Shown: piece by piece, positions 1 to 6,651 of the stretch
Numbering within the stretch: the stretch's first letter is position 1
Layout: every line of letters starts with the position of its first letter
DNA from: Treponema sp.
Lineage (GTDB): Bacteria; Spirochaetota; Spirochaetia; Treponematales; Treponemataceae
Direction of reading: 5' to 3'
Length of the DNA: 15,226 bases
NCBI GenBank assembly: GCA_016297805.1
Contig: JAEDFX010000056.1
Coordinates: 1 to 15,226 of the forward strand
Made by a program: the position numbers and the translations under genes
The notes under the pieces: model-generated
Databases searched by the model: none
What the model was told of the DNA's origin: nothing
The model's input: only the letters and a program-made list of their open reading frames with translations

Positions 1-3
1 ATA

Positions 4-34
4 GCAATATTAGCTACAAAGTAGCTAATATTGC
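4..34. repeat. Perfect 14-bp inverted repeat, 3-base loop
   Basis: The arm GCAATATTAGCTAC (4-17) is followed by AAA and then its exact reverse complement (21-34). As RNA it would make a long stable hairpin. No run of T follows on the + strand (the next bases are GTGCGAG), so it is not a classical + strand terminator. It may end or protect the transcript of a gene left of the window, or belong to an intergenic repeat. No coding sequence covers it. Confidence 0.85.
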
Positions 35-37
35 GTG

Positions 38-61
38 CGAGTTTTGCATCCGCAAAACTCG
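38..61. repeat. Perfect 10-bp inverted repeat, ATCC loop
   Basis: CGAGTTTTGC (38-47) and GCAAAACTCG (52-61) are exact complements around the loop ATCC (48-51). The loop is complementary to GGAT at 75-78, and GCATCC (46-51) pairs fully with GGATGC (75-80), so a pseudoknot or alternative pairing is possible. A further small hairpin follows: ATTTTG, GCAA loop, CAAAAT at 86-101. Such packing of dyads suggests an intergenic repeat or a structured RNA end. The function is unknown. Confidence 0.75.
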
Positions 62-120
62 GTAAGCAGCCGCAGGATGCGACCAATTTTGGCAACAAAA
101 TAAGTTTTAAATAGATAAAG

Positions 121-187
121 CCACAGATTGGACACTGATATGACACAGATGAGATTTATCTGTGCCTAATCTGTGACCTATCTGTGG
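121..187. repeat. Intergenic CACAGAT/ATCTGTG repeat
   Basis: CCACAGAT (121-128) at one end matches ATCTGTGG (180-187) at the other. Inside, CACAGAT (144-150) pairs with ATCTGTG (158-164) around a 7-base loop, and another TAATCTGTG lies at 167-175, so several pairings compete. From memory, very similar CACAGAT...ATCTGTGGTT repeats lie scattered between genes in many bacterial genomes. It ends about ten bases before the tpiA ribosome binding site and would lie in the 5' leader if transcription begins upstream (a weak candidate is TTGGCA at 89-94, 17 bases, TAGATA at 112-117). Confidence 0.6.
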
Positions 188-197
188 TTAATTTTAT

Positions 198-202
198 AGG
201 AG
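198..202 (+). promoter_or_regulatory. Ribosome binding site of tpiA
   Basis: AGGAG lies 8 bases before the ATG at 211. It decides the start: an in-frame GTG at 184 would add nine residues without family resemblance and lies inside the palindromic repeat. Confidence 0.8.
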
Positions 203-210
203 ATTTGATA

Positions 211-960
211 ATGGCACGTACACATTACATTGCTGGAAACTGGAAAATGAACACTTCTAAAGCAGAAGCTGTTGCTTTGGCTAAAGATTTAGTTGAACAG
301 TTGAAGGGTAAAACAAACAAATACATGATTGGTGTTCCTTTTGTATATCTTGATGCAGTTGCTCAGGTTGTAAAAGGTTCAAATATCATTTTGGCAGCTC
401 AGGACTGTGCTGCAACTTCTAACGGAGCTCACACTGGTGAAGTTTCTACAACTATGTTGAAAGATATTGGTTGTCAGTGTGTAATCCTTGGTCATTCAGA
501 ACGCCGCCACGAAATTGGTGAATCTGATGAACTTATCAACAAAAAAGTTCGCAAAGCTTTGGCAGACGGTCTTGAAGTAGATCTTTGTATTGGTGAACTT
601 CTTTCTGAACGCGAAGCTGGTGAAGCTGAACAGGTTTGTGCATTCCAGCTTTCTGCAGGTCTTGCTGGTGTAACAGCTGAACAGATGAAAAATGTAACAA
701 TTGCTTACGAACCAGTTTGGGCTATTGGTACAGGTAAAGTTGCAACTCCAGAAGATGCTCAGGCAATCCATAAGTTCATCCGTAACTACATCGCTAAACT
801 TTATGATCAGAAAGTAGCTGATGAAGTAATCATCCAATACGGTGGATCAATGAAAGCAGAAAACGCTCCAGAACTCTTGGCTCAGCCAGATATCGACGGT
901 GGTTTGATTGGTGGTGCTTCTTTGAAAGCATCAACATTCGTACCTATCTGTGTACTCTAA
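211..960 (+). CDS. tpiA: Triosephosphate isomerase
   Basis: This is a 249-residue, normal-length triosephosphate isomerase, the cytoplasmic glycolytic enzyme that interconverts dihydroxyacetone phosphate and glyceraldehyde 3-phosphate. The catalytic set is complete: N10 and K12 in AGNWKMN, the electrophile H95 in GHSERR, the base E167 in YEPVW, the mobile phosphate-gripping loop AIGTGKVAT (171-179), and the phosphate-binding YGGSMK (210-215) and GGLIGGASL (230-238). The ATG at 211 is chosen because of AGGAG at 198-202. All six arginine codons are CGT or CGC, whereas later genes mix in AGA, which fits high expression. A terminator follows, so the gene ends its own transcript. No glycolytic neighbour is visible on the right; the left side is outside the window. 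Identification is close to certain. Confidence 0.98.
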   Translation: MARTHYIAGNWKMNTSKAEAVALAKDLVEQLKGKTNKYMIGVPFVYLDAVAQVVKGSNIILAAQDCAATSNGAHTGEVSTTMLKDIGCQCVILGHSERRHEIGESDELINKKVRKALADGLEVDLCIGELLSEREAGEAEQVCAFQLSAGLAGVTAEQMKNVTIAYEPVWAIGTGKVATPEDAQAIHKFIRNYIAKLYDQKVADEVIIQYGGSMKAENAPELLAQPDIDGGLIGGASLKASTFVPICVL

Positions 961-989
961 TTTTTAGATTTTAGTTGGTTCTTGAAATG

Positions 990-1040
990 CCCTTCGACAA
1001 TATAAGGATTAATACTATCCCTGAGTGTCGAAGGGTTTTT
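990..1040 (+). terminator. Rho-independent terminator after tpiA
   Basis: CCCTTCGACA (990-999) is exactly complementary to TGTCGAAGGG (1026-1035), and the second arm runs straight into TTTTTT (1036-1041). The 26-base interior can add a small stem, GGAT (1006-1009) with ATCC (1017-1020). It starts 30 bases after the tpiA stop and precedes the secG promoter, so it separates two transcription units. The 3' half reads CCCTGAGTGTCGAAGGG, close to the common intergenic palindrome CCCTGAGCTTGTCGAAGGG, so the terminator may derive from a repeat. Confidence 0.88.
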
Positions 1041-1044
1041 TATA

Positions 1045-1073
1045 TAGACAAATCAATTCTTTTACATTAAAAT
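1045..1073 (+). promoter_or_regulatory. Sigma-70-type promoter for secG and the ATPase cluster
   Basis: TAGACA (1045-1050) differs from TTGACA at one base. After exactly 17 bases comes TAAAAT (1068-1073), one mismatch from TATAAT. It sits just after the tpiA terminator and would give a leader of roughly 38 bases before secG. An overlapping TATACT at 1073-1078 is another possible -10. The genes from secG to the ATPase D subunit have no larger gap than 47 bases and no other terminator, so this promoter may serve them all (inference). Confidence 0.55.
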
Positions 1074-1117
1074 ATACTACACTTTATAAGTTAATAAATT
1101 TTTTGGAGATATATCTC

Positions 1118-1456
1118 ATGGGTACAATTGGTATTGTTCTTTTAGTAGTTTTTGTTATTGTTTGTCTTCTGTTAGTTCTTTTAGTTTCTATTCAGGATGA
1201 TGGTGAAAACGGAATGGGTGGCCTTATCGGTGGTCGCGGAACTGCAGCTTTCGGTTCACAGACAGGAAATGTTTTGACAAAAACAACATTTGTTTTAGTA
1301 GTTTTGTTTTTCGCTCTTTCTTTGGGCTTGGCACTTGTTAATAAAGCACCAAAAATTGAAAAAGATCTTGTTGCTCCAGAAACTGTAGAAACAACAGCCG
1401 ATGCTGCAGAATCAACTTCTGCTGATTGGTGGGTTACTGAAGAAGCTGCTGAATAA
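1118..1456 (+). CDS. secG: Preprotein translocase subunit SecG
   Basis: This 112-residue membrane protein has the SecG layout: a first membrane helix at about residues 4-24, a glycine-rich cytoplasmic loop with GMGGLIGGRGTAAFG (about 32-46), a second helix at about 56-75, and an acidic, alanine- and threonine-rich tail (80-112). SecG is the small accessory subunit of the SecYEG channel and helps SecA-driven export across the inner membrane. The ATG at 1118 is preferred because GGAGA (1105-1109) lies 8 bases upstream; an upstream in-frame GTG at 1025 lies within the terminator and would add 31 residues not seen in the family. The EIIA gene starts five bases after its stop, so the two are probably co-transcribed. 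The identification rests on layout and the loop motif, which suffice for this small family. Confidence 0.92.
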   Translation: MGTIGIVLLVVFVIVCLLLVLLVSIQDDGENGMGGLIGGRGTAAFGSQTGNVLTKTTFVLVVLFFALSLGLALVNKAPKIEKDLVAPETVETTADAAESTSADWWVTEEAAE

Positions 1457-1461
1457 ATAAA

Positions 1462-1932
1462 ATGCTTAGTGCAATATTAAATCCATCTGATATTATCATC
1501 AGATTGGATAGCACAGAAAAAGAGGAGGCCTTTGCCGAATTACTTGAAGTGATGGTGGCAAAGAATCCTGGAATTAATCGGAATGAGGCTATGTCCGTTC
1601 TGATTAATCGTGAGAATAAAATGAGTACTGCCATATTTCCAAGTATTGCAGTGCCTCATGGGGTTTGCAGTTCCATAAAAAAAACTGCTGTAGCAATTGG
1701 TATTAGTCATAAAGGAATAGAATTTGAACCTGTAGAGTCAGATAAGAATTCAACCAATCCCATTGTAAATATTATATTTGAGATTTTGTTTGAACAGGAA
1801 GGTACAGGAACTCATCTCCATGTTCTTCGCGACATTTTGCAATTAGTAAGTCAGCCTGAATTTGTAACAAAGATATTACAGACAAGTACGGCTCAGGAGG
1901 CTTACGATTTTATAACTTCTTTAGAGTTGTGA
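1462..1932 (+). CDS. PTS EIIA-type (fructose/nitrogen class) phosphocarrier protein
   Basis: This 156-residue protein is a single EIIA domain of the fructose/mannitol/Ntr class (PtsN-like). It shows the usual opening with a helix of the form EAFAELLEVMV, and the phospho-acceptor motif IAVPHG, with H66 as the probable phosphorylated histidine. The later HLHVLRDILQLVS (from about residue 118) is also typical. No EIIB, EIIC, HPr or EI gene lies nearby, so a regulatory rather than sugar-transport role is likelier; EIIA-Ntr in other bacteria modulates ion transport and stress responses by contact. It has no clear ribosome binding site and starts five bases after secG, suggesting translational coupling. 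The next gene begins 14 bases after its stop. That it regulates the ATPase is only a guess from position. Confidence 0.85.
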   Translation: MLSAILNPSDIIIRLDSTEKEEAFAELLEVMVAKNPGINRNEAMSVLINRENKMSTAIFPSIAVPHGVCSSIKKTAVAIGISHKGIEFEPVESDKNSTNPIVNIIFEILFEQEGTGTHLHVLRDILQLVSQPEFVTKILQTSTAQEAYDFITSLEL

Positions 1933-1935
1933 TTT

Positions 1936-1940
1936 GGAGG
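1936..1940 (+). promoter_or_regulatory. Ribosome binding site of the ATPase G/H gene
   Basis: GGAGG lies 6 bases before the ATG at 1947. It rules out the in-frame ATG at 1929, which overlaps the stop of the previous gene and would add MIWRLN. Confidence 0.85.
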
Positions 1941-1946
1941 CTTAAT

Positions 1947-2261
1947 ATGGCAGAGCAGAATCTTGAATTGGATGCAATTAAACACCTTTTAGAAGTTGAA
2001 AAAAATGCTTCAGTATTGATTGGTGATGCAAAAATCGAAGCAGATAAACGACTTGCCGATGCCCGTTTAAAATACAATTCTGAATATAAAGAAAAATATG
2101 ATGTAATAGCTTCTGAGCTTGAATCAGATTATCAGAATAAACTTAAAGAAATCACGTCTAAATATAAATCTGAAATAGAAGAATATAAAAAGTCACTGGA
2201 AAATAAACCGCAGAATGATGAGGCTTTTAATGCCTTATTAGATAAGTACCTGTCAATCTAA
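1947..2261 (+). CDS. V/A-type ATPase peripheral stalk subunit G/H (NtpF/AhaH-like)
   Basis: The 104 residues are almost wholly charged helix. From about residue 15 to 90 there are heptad-like runs rich in Lys, Glu, Ala and Tyr, as expected of the long coiled-coil subunit that pairs with E to form the peripheral stalks holding the A3B3 head to subunit I. The family is short and diverges quickly, so the assignment relies on size, coiled-coil character and its place as first gene of the ATPase cluster, where Enterococcus hirae has ntpF and Thermus has the G gene. The start is ATG 1947. The subunit C gene follows after ten bases, with its AAGGAAG ribosome binding site overlapping this gene's TAA. 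Confidence 0.75.
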   Translation: MAEQNLELDAIKHLLEVEKNASVLIGDAKIEADKRLADARLKYNSEYKEKYDVIASELESDYQNKLKEITSKYKSEIEEYKKSLENKPQNDEAFNALLDKYLSI

Positions 2262-2271
2262 GGAAGTTTTT

Positions 2272-3303
2272 ATGGATAAATCAGGTGCAGGTGCTTACAT
2301 ATTTGCAAAAGCAAGTGGCAATCTTGGAAAATCCTTTATAGGCTCTCATGTTCAGCAGCTTTTTGAACAGAAAACTCTTACTGAGCTTTGGACATTGCTT
2401 TTTAAAATACAACCTCCTATGGTTCCTGAGGTTATTCTTGCGGAAAAAATTGAACAGGAATCATTTAATTCCTTTTTGAAAAATTATGTTAATTTTCTGA
2501 ATCAATACGATAATCCGGATCCTTTATTGGAAGACCTTCTTTGTGTATATCAGGCAGAAAATTTAAAGCTGCTGGTTGCTGCCTTGTGTAATAATGAAAC
2601 AAAAATGCCGGCAATCAAGGATTTAGGAAGGCTGGATAAACTTAATTACAAAGCATGGCCTGAAATTGATAAAATAACTGGTGGAACGCAGTTCTCTTGG
2701 ATAAATCATATTCCTGATATTCATGAGCAGCAGGAAATTGATTTTAAAATAGATATACAGGTCGTTCGCCATTTATGGCAGTCTTTGGAATCACAGACAG
2801 GTGAGTCAAAAGAAGCTCTGTTAAAGCTCTTTAAAACAGAATTTGCAATTAAAAATATTGTTTGGGCTCTTCGTCTAAGAACATATTTCAAAATGGAAAA
2901 AGATGAAGTAATTAAAAAGCTTATTTATGTAACAGACAGACCTTGTGATATGGATCCAGTTGCTGGACCTGCATTGAAAATCCTTGATATGCCTCTTGAT
3001 GAATATGATGTCTGGGCAGAATGGAAATACAGTGAATTGATAAATCCTCATGTAGATGGAGATGTATGGAATATTGATCCTGGTTGGATAGAAAATAAAG
3101 GCCGTGGAAAATTAAATAAAATGGCTCTCAATATTTTTCATCAGTATCCTGTGACTACAGCTTCACTTATAGGATGGTATAAAATTAAAGAGTATGAGTT
3201 AAGCTGCATTAGAACTGCAGTTGAAAGTATAAGATTGAATATAAATCCGGAAGAAGCAATGAGTGCTGTTGGTATTGTTGCTGAAGGAGGCATAAATGGC
3301 TAA
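2272..3303 (+). CDS. atpC: V/A-type ATPase subunit C (AC39/d family)
   Basis: At 343 residues this has the length and all-helical look of the AC39/d-type subunit C, which caps the rotating K ring and acts as the socket for the D-F shaft. The N-terminus (AYIFAKASGNLGKSFIG) resembles the family's opening AYINARIRAMKSRLL type helix. Three helical repeats with many Leu/Trp pairs follow, and the region LKLLVAALCN near residue 100 fits the conserved N-L-K-L-L segment. The ATG follows AAGGAAG at 2260-2266. The last eight bases overlap the subunit I gene, whose GGAGG (3286-3290) lies inside this gene, so the two are translationally coupled. Most bacterial V/A clusters place C after E; here it precedes I. 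The position among nine ATPase genes makes the call firm. Confidence 0.85.
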   Translation: MDKSGAGAYIFAKASGNLGKSFIGSHVQQLFEQKTLTELWTLLFKIQPPMVPEVILAEKIEQESFNSFLKNYVNFLNQYDNPDPLLEDLLCVYQAENLKLLVAALCNNETKMPAIKDLGRLDKLNYKAWPEIDKITGGTQFSWINHIPDIHEQQEIDFKIDIQVVRHLWQSLESQTGESKEALLKLFKTEFAIKNIVWALRLRTYFKMEKDEVIKKLIYVTDRPCDMDPVAGPALKILDMPLDEYDVWAEWKYSELINPHVDGDVWNIDPGWIENKGRGKLNKMALNIFHQYPVTTASLIGWYKIKEYELSCIRTAVESIRLNINPEEAMSAVGIVAEGGING

Positions 3304-5299
3304 AACAACGAAAATGAAGCTTTTGGAATTAATGATTCTTAGAGAAGATATTTCAGCTGTAATAGAATATATTGGTAAAAAAGAAAATTTTCAGTTTCAG
3401 ACAAAAATTAAAGATAAGAAGTCTGGTTCTGAAGATGATGCTGGTTATTCTTCAAATGCAGATGGTGTGTTCTTTGATGAATTAAAAAAAGCTTATGCAG
3501 ATTTAGGCTTTGTAGAATTTCCTGAGGATTTGAAAAACAGTTCTGCTCCTTCAGATGAAGATCGTACTGCTGCCGGCGATTTTATTGCTAATTACAAAAA
3601 TTTGCAGTCTAGAATTACAGAGGCTACAGCAGAGGCTGGAAAAATTAATGATGCCTATAATGAAGCAATGGCATTTTCTAATCTTCAGGTATCTTATTCA
3701 GAACTTGAACATCTTTCTTTTCTTGCTTTGAAGATTGGTAAAATTCCTGCTGATAAATTTGATTCATTAAAGGATTCTCTTGATGGAACTGCAGTAGTAA
3801 TTCCTTTGGGAAATGACAGATCTCATGTGCTTGTTGCTTCATCAAAGAAAGGACGTTTTGCTCTTGATACAGAACTTAAAAATCATAGTTTTGTTGAAAT
3901 GGAAGTTCCTGCTGACTTTAAAGGCGTTCCTGAATCAATGCTGGAAGGTCTGAAACAGAAAAAAGATGATGCTTATAAAGCTCTTGCAGAACTTCAGGAA
4001 GAAAAATCCAATTTTGCAGAAACTCATAAAAATAAACTTGATAAATTATTGGCTAGTTTTGCAATTGCAGTTCAGATTGAAGATGTTGCAAAAACTCTTG
4101 AATCGACAGAGCTTGTATATAGAGTTACAGGCTGGATTCCTGCATCTGATGCAGAAAACTATATAAAAGAACTTGATGAACTTACTGAAAACAGAATTGC
4201 TGTTCGTGTTTATGAACCATATGAGGTTCCTGCAGTAATGTCTGGTAAAGAAAAAGTTCCTGTAAAATTGACTCATGGAAAATTTGTTAAGAGTTTTGAG
4301 AGAATGATTTTCTCTTATGGTTCTCCAATTTACGGTACAATTGATCCTACTCCTTGGGTAGCATTGTTCTTTACGTTGCTCTTTGGAATTATGTTTGGTG
4401 ATTGTGGACAAGGTCTCGTTCTTCTTTTGATTGGTATTTTAATGGCAAAGAAAGTTGTAAAAGTTGGCGGATGGAATAAGTTCGCTCCAATCTTTATGGC
4501 AGTTGGTATTTCCAGTTCAATCATGGGATTACTTACTGGTGAATTCTTTGGTACAGAAGAATTGCTTGAACCTTTCGCTCATTGGGTAACAGGATTATTT
4601 GGTAATCCTCGTGCTCCAATCTTAAAGCTTATGCCTGGTGAAGATCCAAAATCTATTTATGTAATGTTCGGTGTATTCGGTGTTGCTGTAGCTATTGGTT
4701 TCTTTATTAATACCTGTGGTCTTATCATAAATATTATTAATAATATTATCCGCAAAAAATATGGTGAAGCCTTGTTCGGAAAGAATGGTTTAGCTGGTGC
4801 AGTATTCTTCTGGTATATTGTTGCATTAGTTTTGAGAATAGTTATTGCCCATCATACAGTTGCACTTTATGACATCATTATTATTGCGGTTGCACTTTTC
4901 TTTGCAGCTTTTGCTTCTCCTTTTGAACGGGCTTTTGCTGGAGAAAAACCTTTGCTTGAAAACGGATTCGGTACATATTTAATTTCTAGTGTTGTGGAAA
5001 TTATTGAAGTTATTTCAGGATATCTTTCAAATACAGTCAGCTTTGTCCGTGTTGGTGCTTTTGCTTTGTCTCATGCTGTATTGAACTTTACGATTATGAC
5101 TTTGACAACTTTATGTGGCGGAAAAGGTACAATTGGCGGTATTATCGTTTTGATTTTCGGTAATGCATTAATTATTGTTCTGGAAGGTATGATTGTTGCA
5201 ATTCAGGTAGTACGTCTTCAGTATTATGAATTCTTCAGTAAGTTCTTCCATGAAACTGGACGTGAATTTAAACCATTTAAATTTGAAATTATAAAATAG
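3296..5299 (+). CDS. atpI: V/A-type ATPase membrane subunit I (a subunit)
   Basis: This 667-residue protein has the two halves of subunit I. Residues 1-345 form the cytoplasmic arm with long helices that bind the stalks; an acidic, serine-rich stretch at about 42-56 looks like a loop. From about residue 345 the motif PIYGTIDPTPWVALFF leads into about eight membrane helices (roughly 350-383, 394-415, 454-480, 500-545, 560-602 and 613-641). The essential channel arginine is R585 in SFVRVGAFALSHA, and a second conserved arginine is R640 in VVRLQYYEFFSKFF; both match the pair known from V-type a subunits. Subunit I forms the two ion half-channels beside the K ring and is the anchor of the stator. 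GGAGG lies 5 bases before the ATG. A 47-base gap, the largest inside the ATPase genes, follows. Confidence 0.95.
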   Translation: MAKTTKMKLLELMILREDISAVIEYIGKKENFQFQTKIKDKKSGSEDDAGYSSNADGVFFDELKKAYADLGFVEFPEDLKNSSAPSDEDRTAAGDFIANYKNLQSRITEATAEAGKINDAYNEAMAFSNLQVSYSELEHLSFLALKIGKIPADKFDSLKDSLDGTAVVIPLGNDRSHVLVASSKKGRFALDTELKNHSFVEMEVPADFKGVPESMLEGLKQKKDDAYKALAELQEEKSNFAETHKNKLDKLLASFAIAVQIEDVAKTLESTELVYRVTGWIPASDAENYIKELDELTENRIAVRVYEPYEVPAVMSGKEKVPVKLTHGKFVKSFERMIFSYGSPIYGTIDPTPWVALFFTLLFGIMFGDCGQGLVLLLIGILMAKKVVKVGGWNKFAPIFMAVGISSSIMGLLTGEFFGTEELLEPFAHWVTGLFGNPRAPILKLMPGEDPKSIYVMFGVFGVAVAIGFFINTCGLIINIINNIIRKKYGEALFGKNGLAGAVFFWYIVALVLRIVIAHHTVALYDIIIIAVALFFAAFASPFERAFAGEKPLLENGFGTYLISSVVEIIEVISGYLSNTVSFVRVGAFALSHAVLNFTIMTLTTLCGGKGTIGGIIVLIFGNALIIVLEGMIVAIQVVRLQYYEFFSKFFHETGREFKPFKFEIIK

Positions 5300-5346
5300 A
5301 ACATAAACTTTCACTTGGAAGCTAAGTTCATAAAAAGAGGTAATAT

Positions 5347-5646
5347 ATGAAAAAGAGATTTTTTGCTGTATTGGCTGTTTTAGGAAGCTGTGCAGGCTTG
5401 TTCGCTCAGGAAGCAGAAGCTGTATCTGCATCATCAACAGGAGCTGTAAAATATTTGTCAGCTGCTATTGCTGTAGGTTTGGCTTGTATTGCTGGTGGTA
5501 TGGCTGTAGGAAAAATTGGTACTGCTGCTATGGGTGCAATGAGTGAAAATCCAGAACTTTCAGGAAAGGCTCTTCCATTCGTAGGTCTTGCTGAAGGTAT
5601 TTGTCTTTGGGGTATGCTTGTTGCTGTACTCATCTTGTTCATGTAA
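5347..5646 (+). CDS. atpK: V/A-type ATPase proteolipid subunit K (c subunit)
   Basis: This 99-residue protein forms the ion-carrying rotor ring. It is a single hairpin: helix one at about 34-64 with the small-residue packing GLACIAGGMAVGKIGTAAMG, a polar loop SENPEL (66-71) that contacts the shaft, and helix two at about 76-99 with the ion-binding E83 in GLAEGICLWG. In front of these lies an extra hydrophobic segment, MKKRFFAVLAVLGSCAGLFA, that looks like a cleavable signal peptide (A20|Q21), with LGSC (12-15) also resembling a lipobox. Helix one contains no Gln and E83 is followed by Gly, so the usual Na+ ligand set is incomplete; this leans towards H+ but is not proof. A good ribosome binding site, AGAGG (5336-5340), and its own spacer fit the need for many copies. 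Confidence 0.95.
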   Translation: MKKRFFAVLAVLGSCAGLFAQEAEAVSASSTGAVKYLSAAIAVGLACIAGGMAVGKIGTAAMGAMSENPELSGKALPFVGLAEGICLWGMLVAVLILFM

Positions 5647-5662
5647 TTATCAATAAGTAAAA

Positions 5663-5995
5663 GTGAAATTTTATATTATTGGTGAACGAGAAATCGTTCT
5701 GGCTTTCAAATTGACTGGTGTAGACGGTACAATTGCTGAAACAAGAGCAGAGGTTCTTGATGCATTTAACCGTGTAACAGGAAAAGGGAATGTTGCAAAT
5801 CTTGCTTCCCATGAAATTCCACGTGTTCTTATTCTTACAGAACATGCTGCCAGTCAGATTGAAAACGAAGAAATTACATGGCAAAAAACAGGTAAATTTC
5901 CTCTGATTGTTGAAGTACCAGGCTTGGATGGACATCTTAAAGGTAAAAAATCTTTGTCAGATGCTATTAAAGAAGCTATTGGTGTGGAAGTTTAA
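5663..5995 (+). CDS. atpF: V/A-type ATPase subunit F (central shaft)
   Basis: The 110-residue product is the small Rossmann-like subunit F that binds D to make the rotating shaft. The opening KFYIIGEREIVLAFKLTGVDG matches the family's 'G-D-x-x-x-x-x-F-x-L-x-G-V/I' start, and the middle has the beta strand IPRVLILTEHAA followed by a helix. The start is GTG at 5663; no closer ATG fits the conserved N-terminus, and there is no clear ribosome binding site (AATAAGTAAAA upstream). It lies 16 bases after K and 35 before E. The weak start may keep its level low, in line with one copy per complex, and the D gene likewise has a non-ATG start. Identification is strong from the N-terminal motif, size and neighbours. 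Confidence 0.9.
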   Translation: MKFYIIGEREIVLAFKLTGVDGTIAETRAEVLDAFNRVTGKGNVANLASHEIPRVLILTEHAASQIENEEITWQKTGKFPLIVEVPGLDGHLKGKKSLSDAIKEAIGVEV

Positions 5996-6030
5996 TCTGA
6001 AAATTTGTGTAATTAGGTAAGAGGTTTAGA

Positions 6031-6651
6031 ATGGAGGAATTACGTTCTACAGATATTCTTGATAAAGAGATTCAGTCTGACGCTAGAAAAAAGGCTGAAA
6101 AAATACTTAAGAAAGCTGATTCAGATTGTGCAGAAATTTTGGCTTCTGTTAATGTAAATATTGATAAAGCCAGAACTGAAAAAGAGAACTTCTTTTCTGC
6201 CAAACTGGAAGCTTATGAAAAAGATCAGAAGGCTTCTATACCTCTTGAAAAACAGCGCTTTGAAGTTTCATTTATTCAGAGTGCAGTCCTTAGCAAAATA
6301 AATAAATATATTTCTGGACTCCCTGAAGAAAAATGTATTGAAGTTGCTGCAAAAAGCTTTGATTTTAATACAGATAAAAAAATGAATGCCTATGTTTATG
6401 GCTTTAAACTTGATGATGCAAAGAAATTCCTCACTAAGAAATTAGGAAAAAATCTTTTGAATTGTCAGGAAACTATCTTTAGAAAAATGGCTCTGGAAGA
6501 AGATTATGGTTTGGATATGCCTAAAGGTATCATTCTAGAATCTGAGGATAAAACATTCCGTTGTCGTCTGACTTTAAGCGAAGTTATTGGTCAGCTTCTG
6601 GATAAAAATAGAGCAGAATTATCTGAAGCCCTTTTCGGAGGCAACTCATGA
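6031..6651 (+). CDS. atpE: V/A-type ATPase peripheral stalk subunit E
   Basis: The 206-residue protein has the two-part form of subunit E. Residues 1-110 are a charged helix (KKAEKILKKADSDCAEIL...) that winds round subunit G/H. The C-terminal part is a small globular domain ending in CRLTLSEVIGQLLDKNRAELSEALFG, the family's clearest signature, which binds the top of the A3B3 head. AAGAGG (6019-6024) lies 6 bases before the ATG. The stop overlaps the start of subunit A in an ATGA junction, and the GGAGG for A lies within this gene, so E and A are translationally coupled. The middle part (about 110-150) is weakly conserved, as is normal for the family. Confidence 0.92.
   Translation: MEELRSTDILDKEIQSDARKKAEKILKKADSDCAEILASVNVNIDKARTEKENFFSAKLEAYEKDQKASIPLEKQRFEVSFIQSAVLSKINKYISGLPEEKCIEVAAKSFDFNTDKKMNAYVYGFKLDDAKKFLTKKLGKNLLNCQETIFRKMALEEDYGLDMPKGIILESEDKTFRCRLTLSEVIGQLLDKNRAELSEALFGGNS

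Noticed and set aside
184..210. In-frame GTG start nine codons upstream of tpiA
   Set aside because: It lies inside the palindromic repeat, while AGGAG before ATG 211 and the usual N-terminus of the enzyme favour the later start.
496..837. Reverse-strand frame opposite tpiA (and similar ones opposite atpI, atpK, atpA, atpB, map and purL)
   Set aside because: They mirror strongly conserved genes, have odd compositions and no ribosome binding sites; they are shadows.
1025..1117. Longer SecG with 31 more N-terminal residues
   Set aside because: The GTG lies in the terminator stem and upstream of the promoter; GGAGA supports ATG 1118.
3966..4166. Alternative-frame + strand frames inside atpI, atpA, map, htrA and purL
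   Set aside because: They overlap well-supported genes entirely and show no family features.
5300..5346. Possible hairpin in the gap before atpK
   Set aside because: Only 4-5 bp stems with competing pairings (AACTT 5306-5310 with AAGTT 5324-5328); expected by chance in such sequence.
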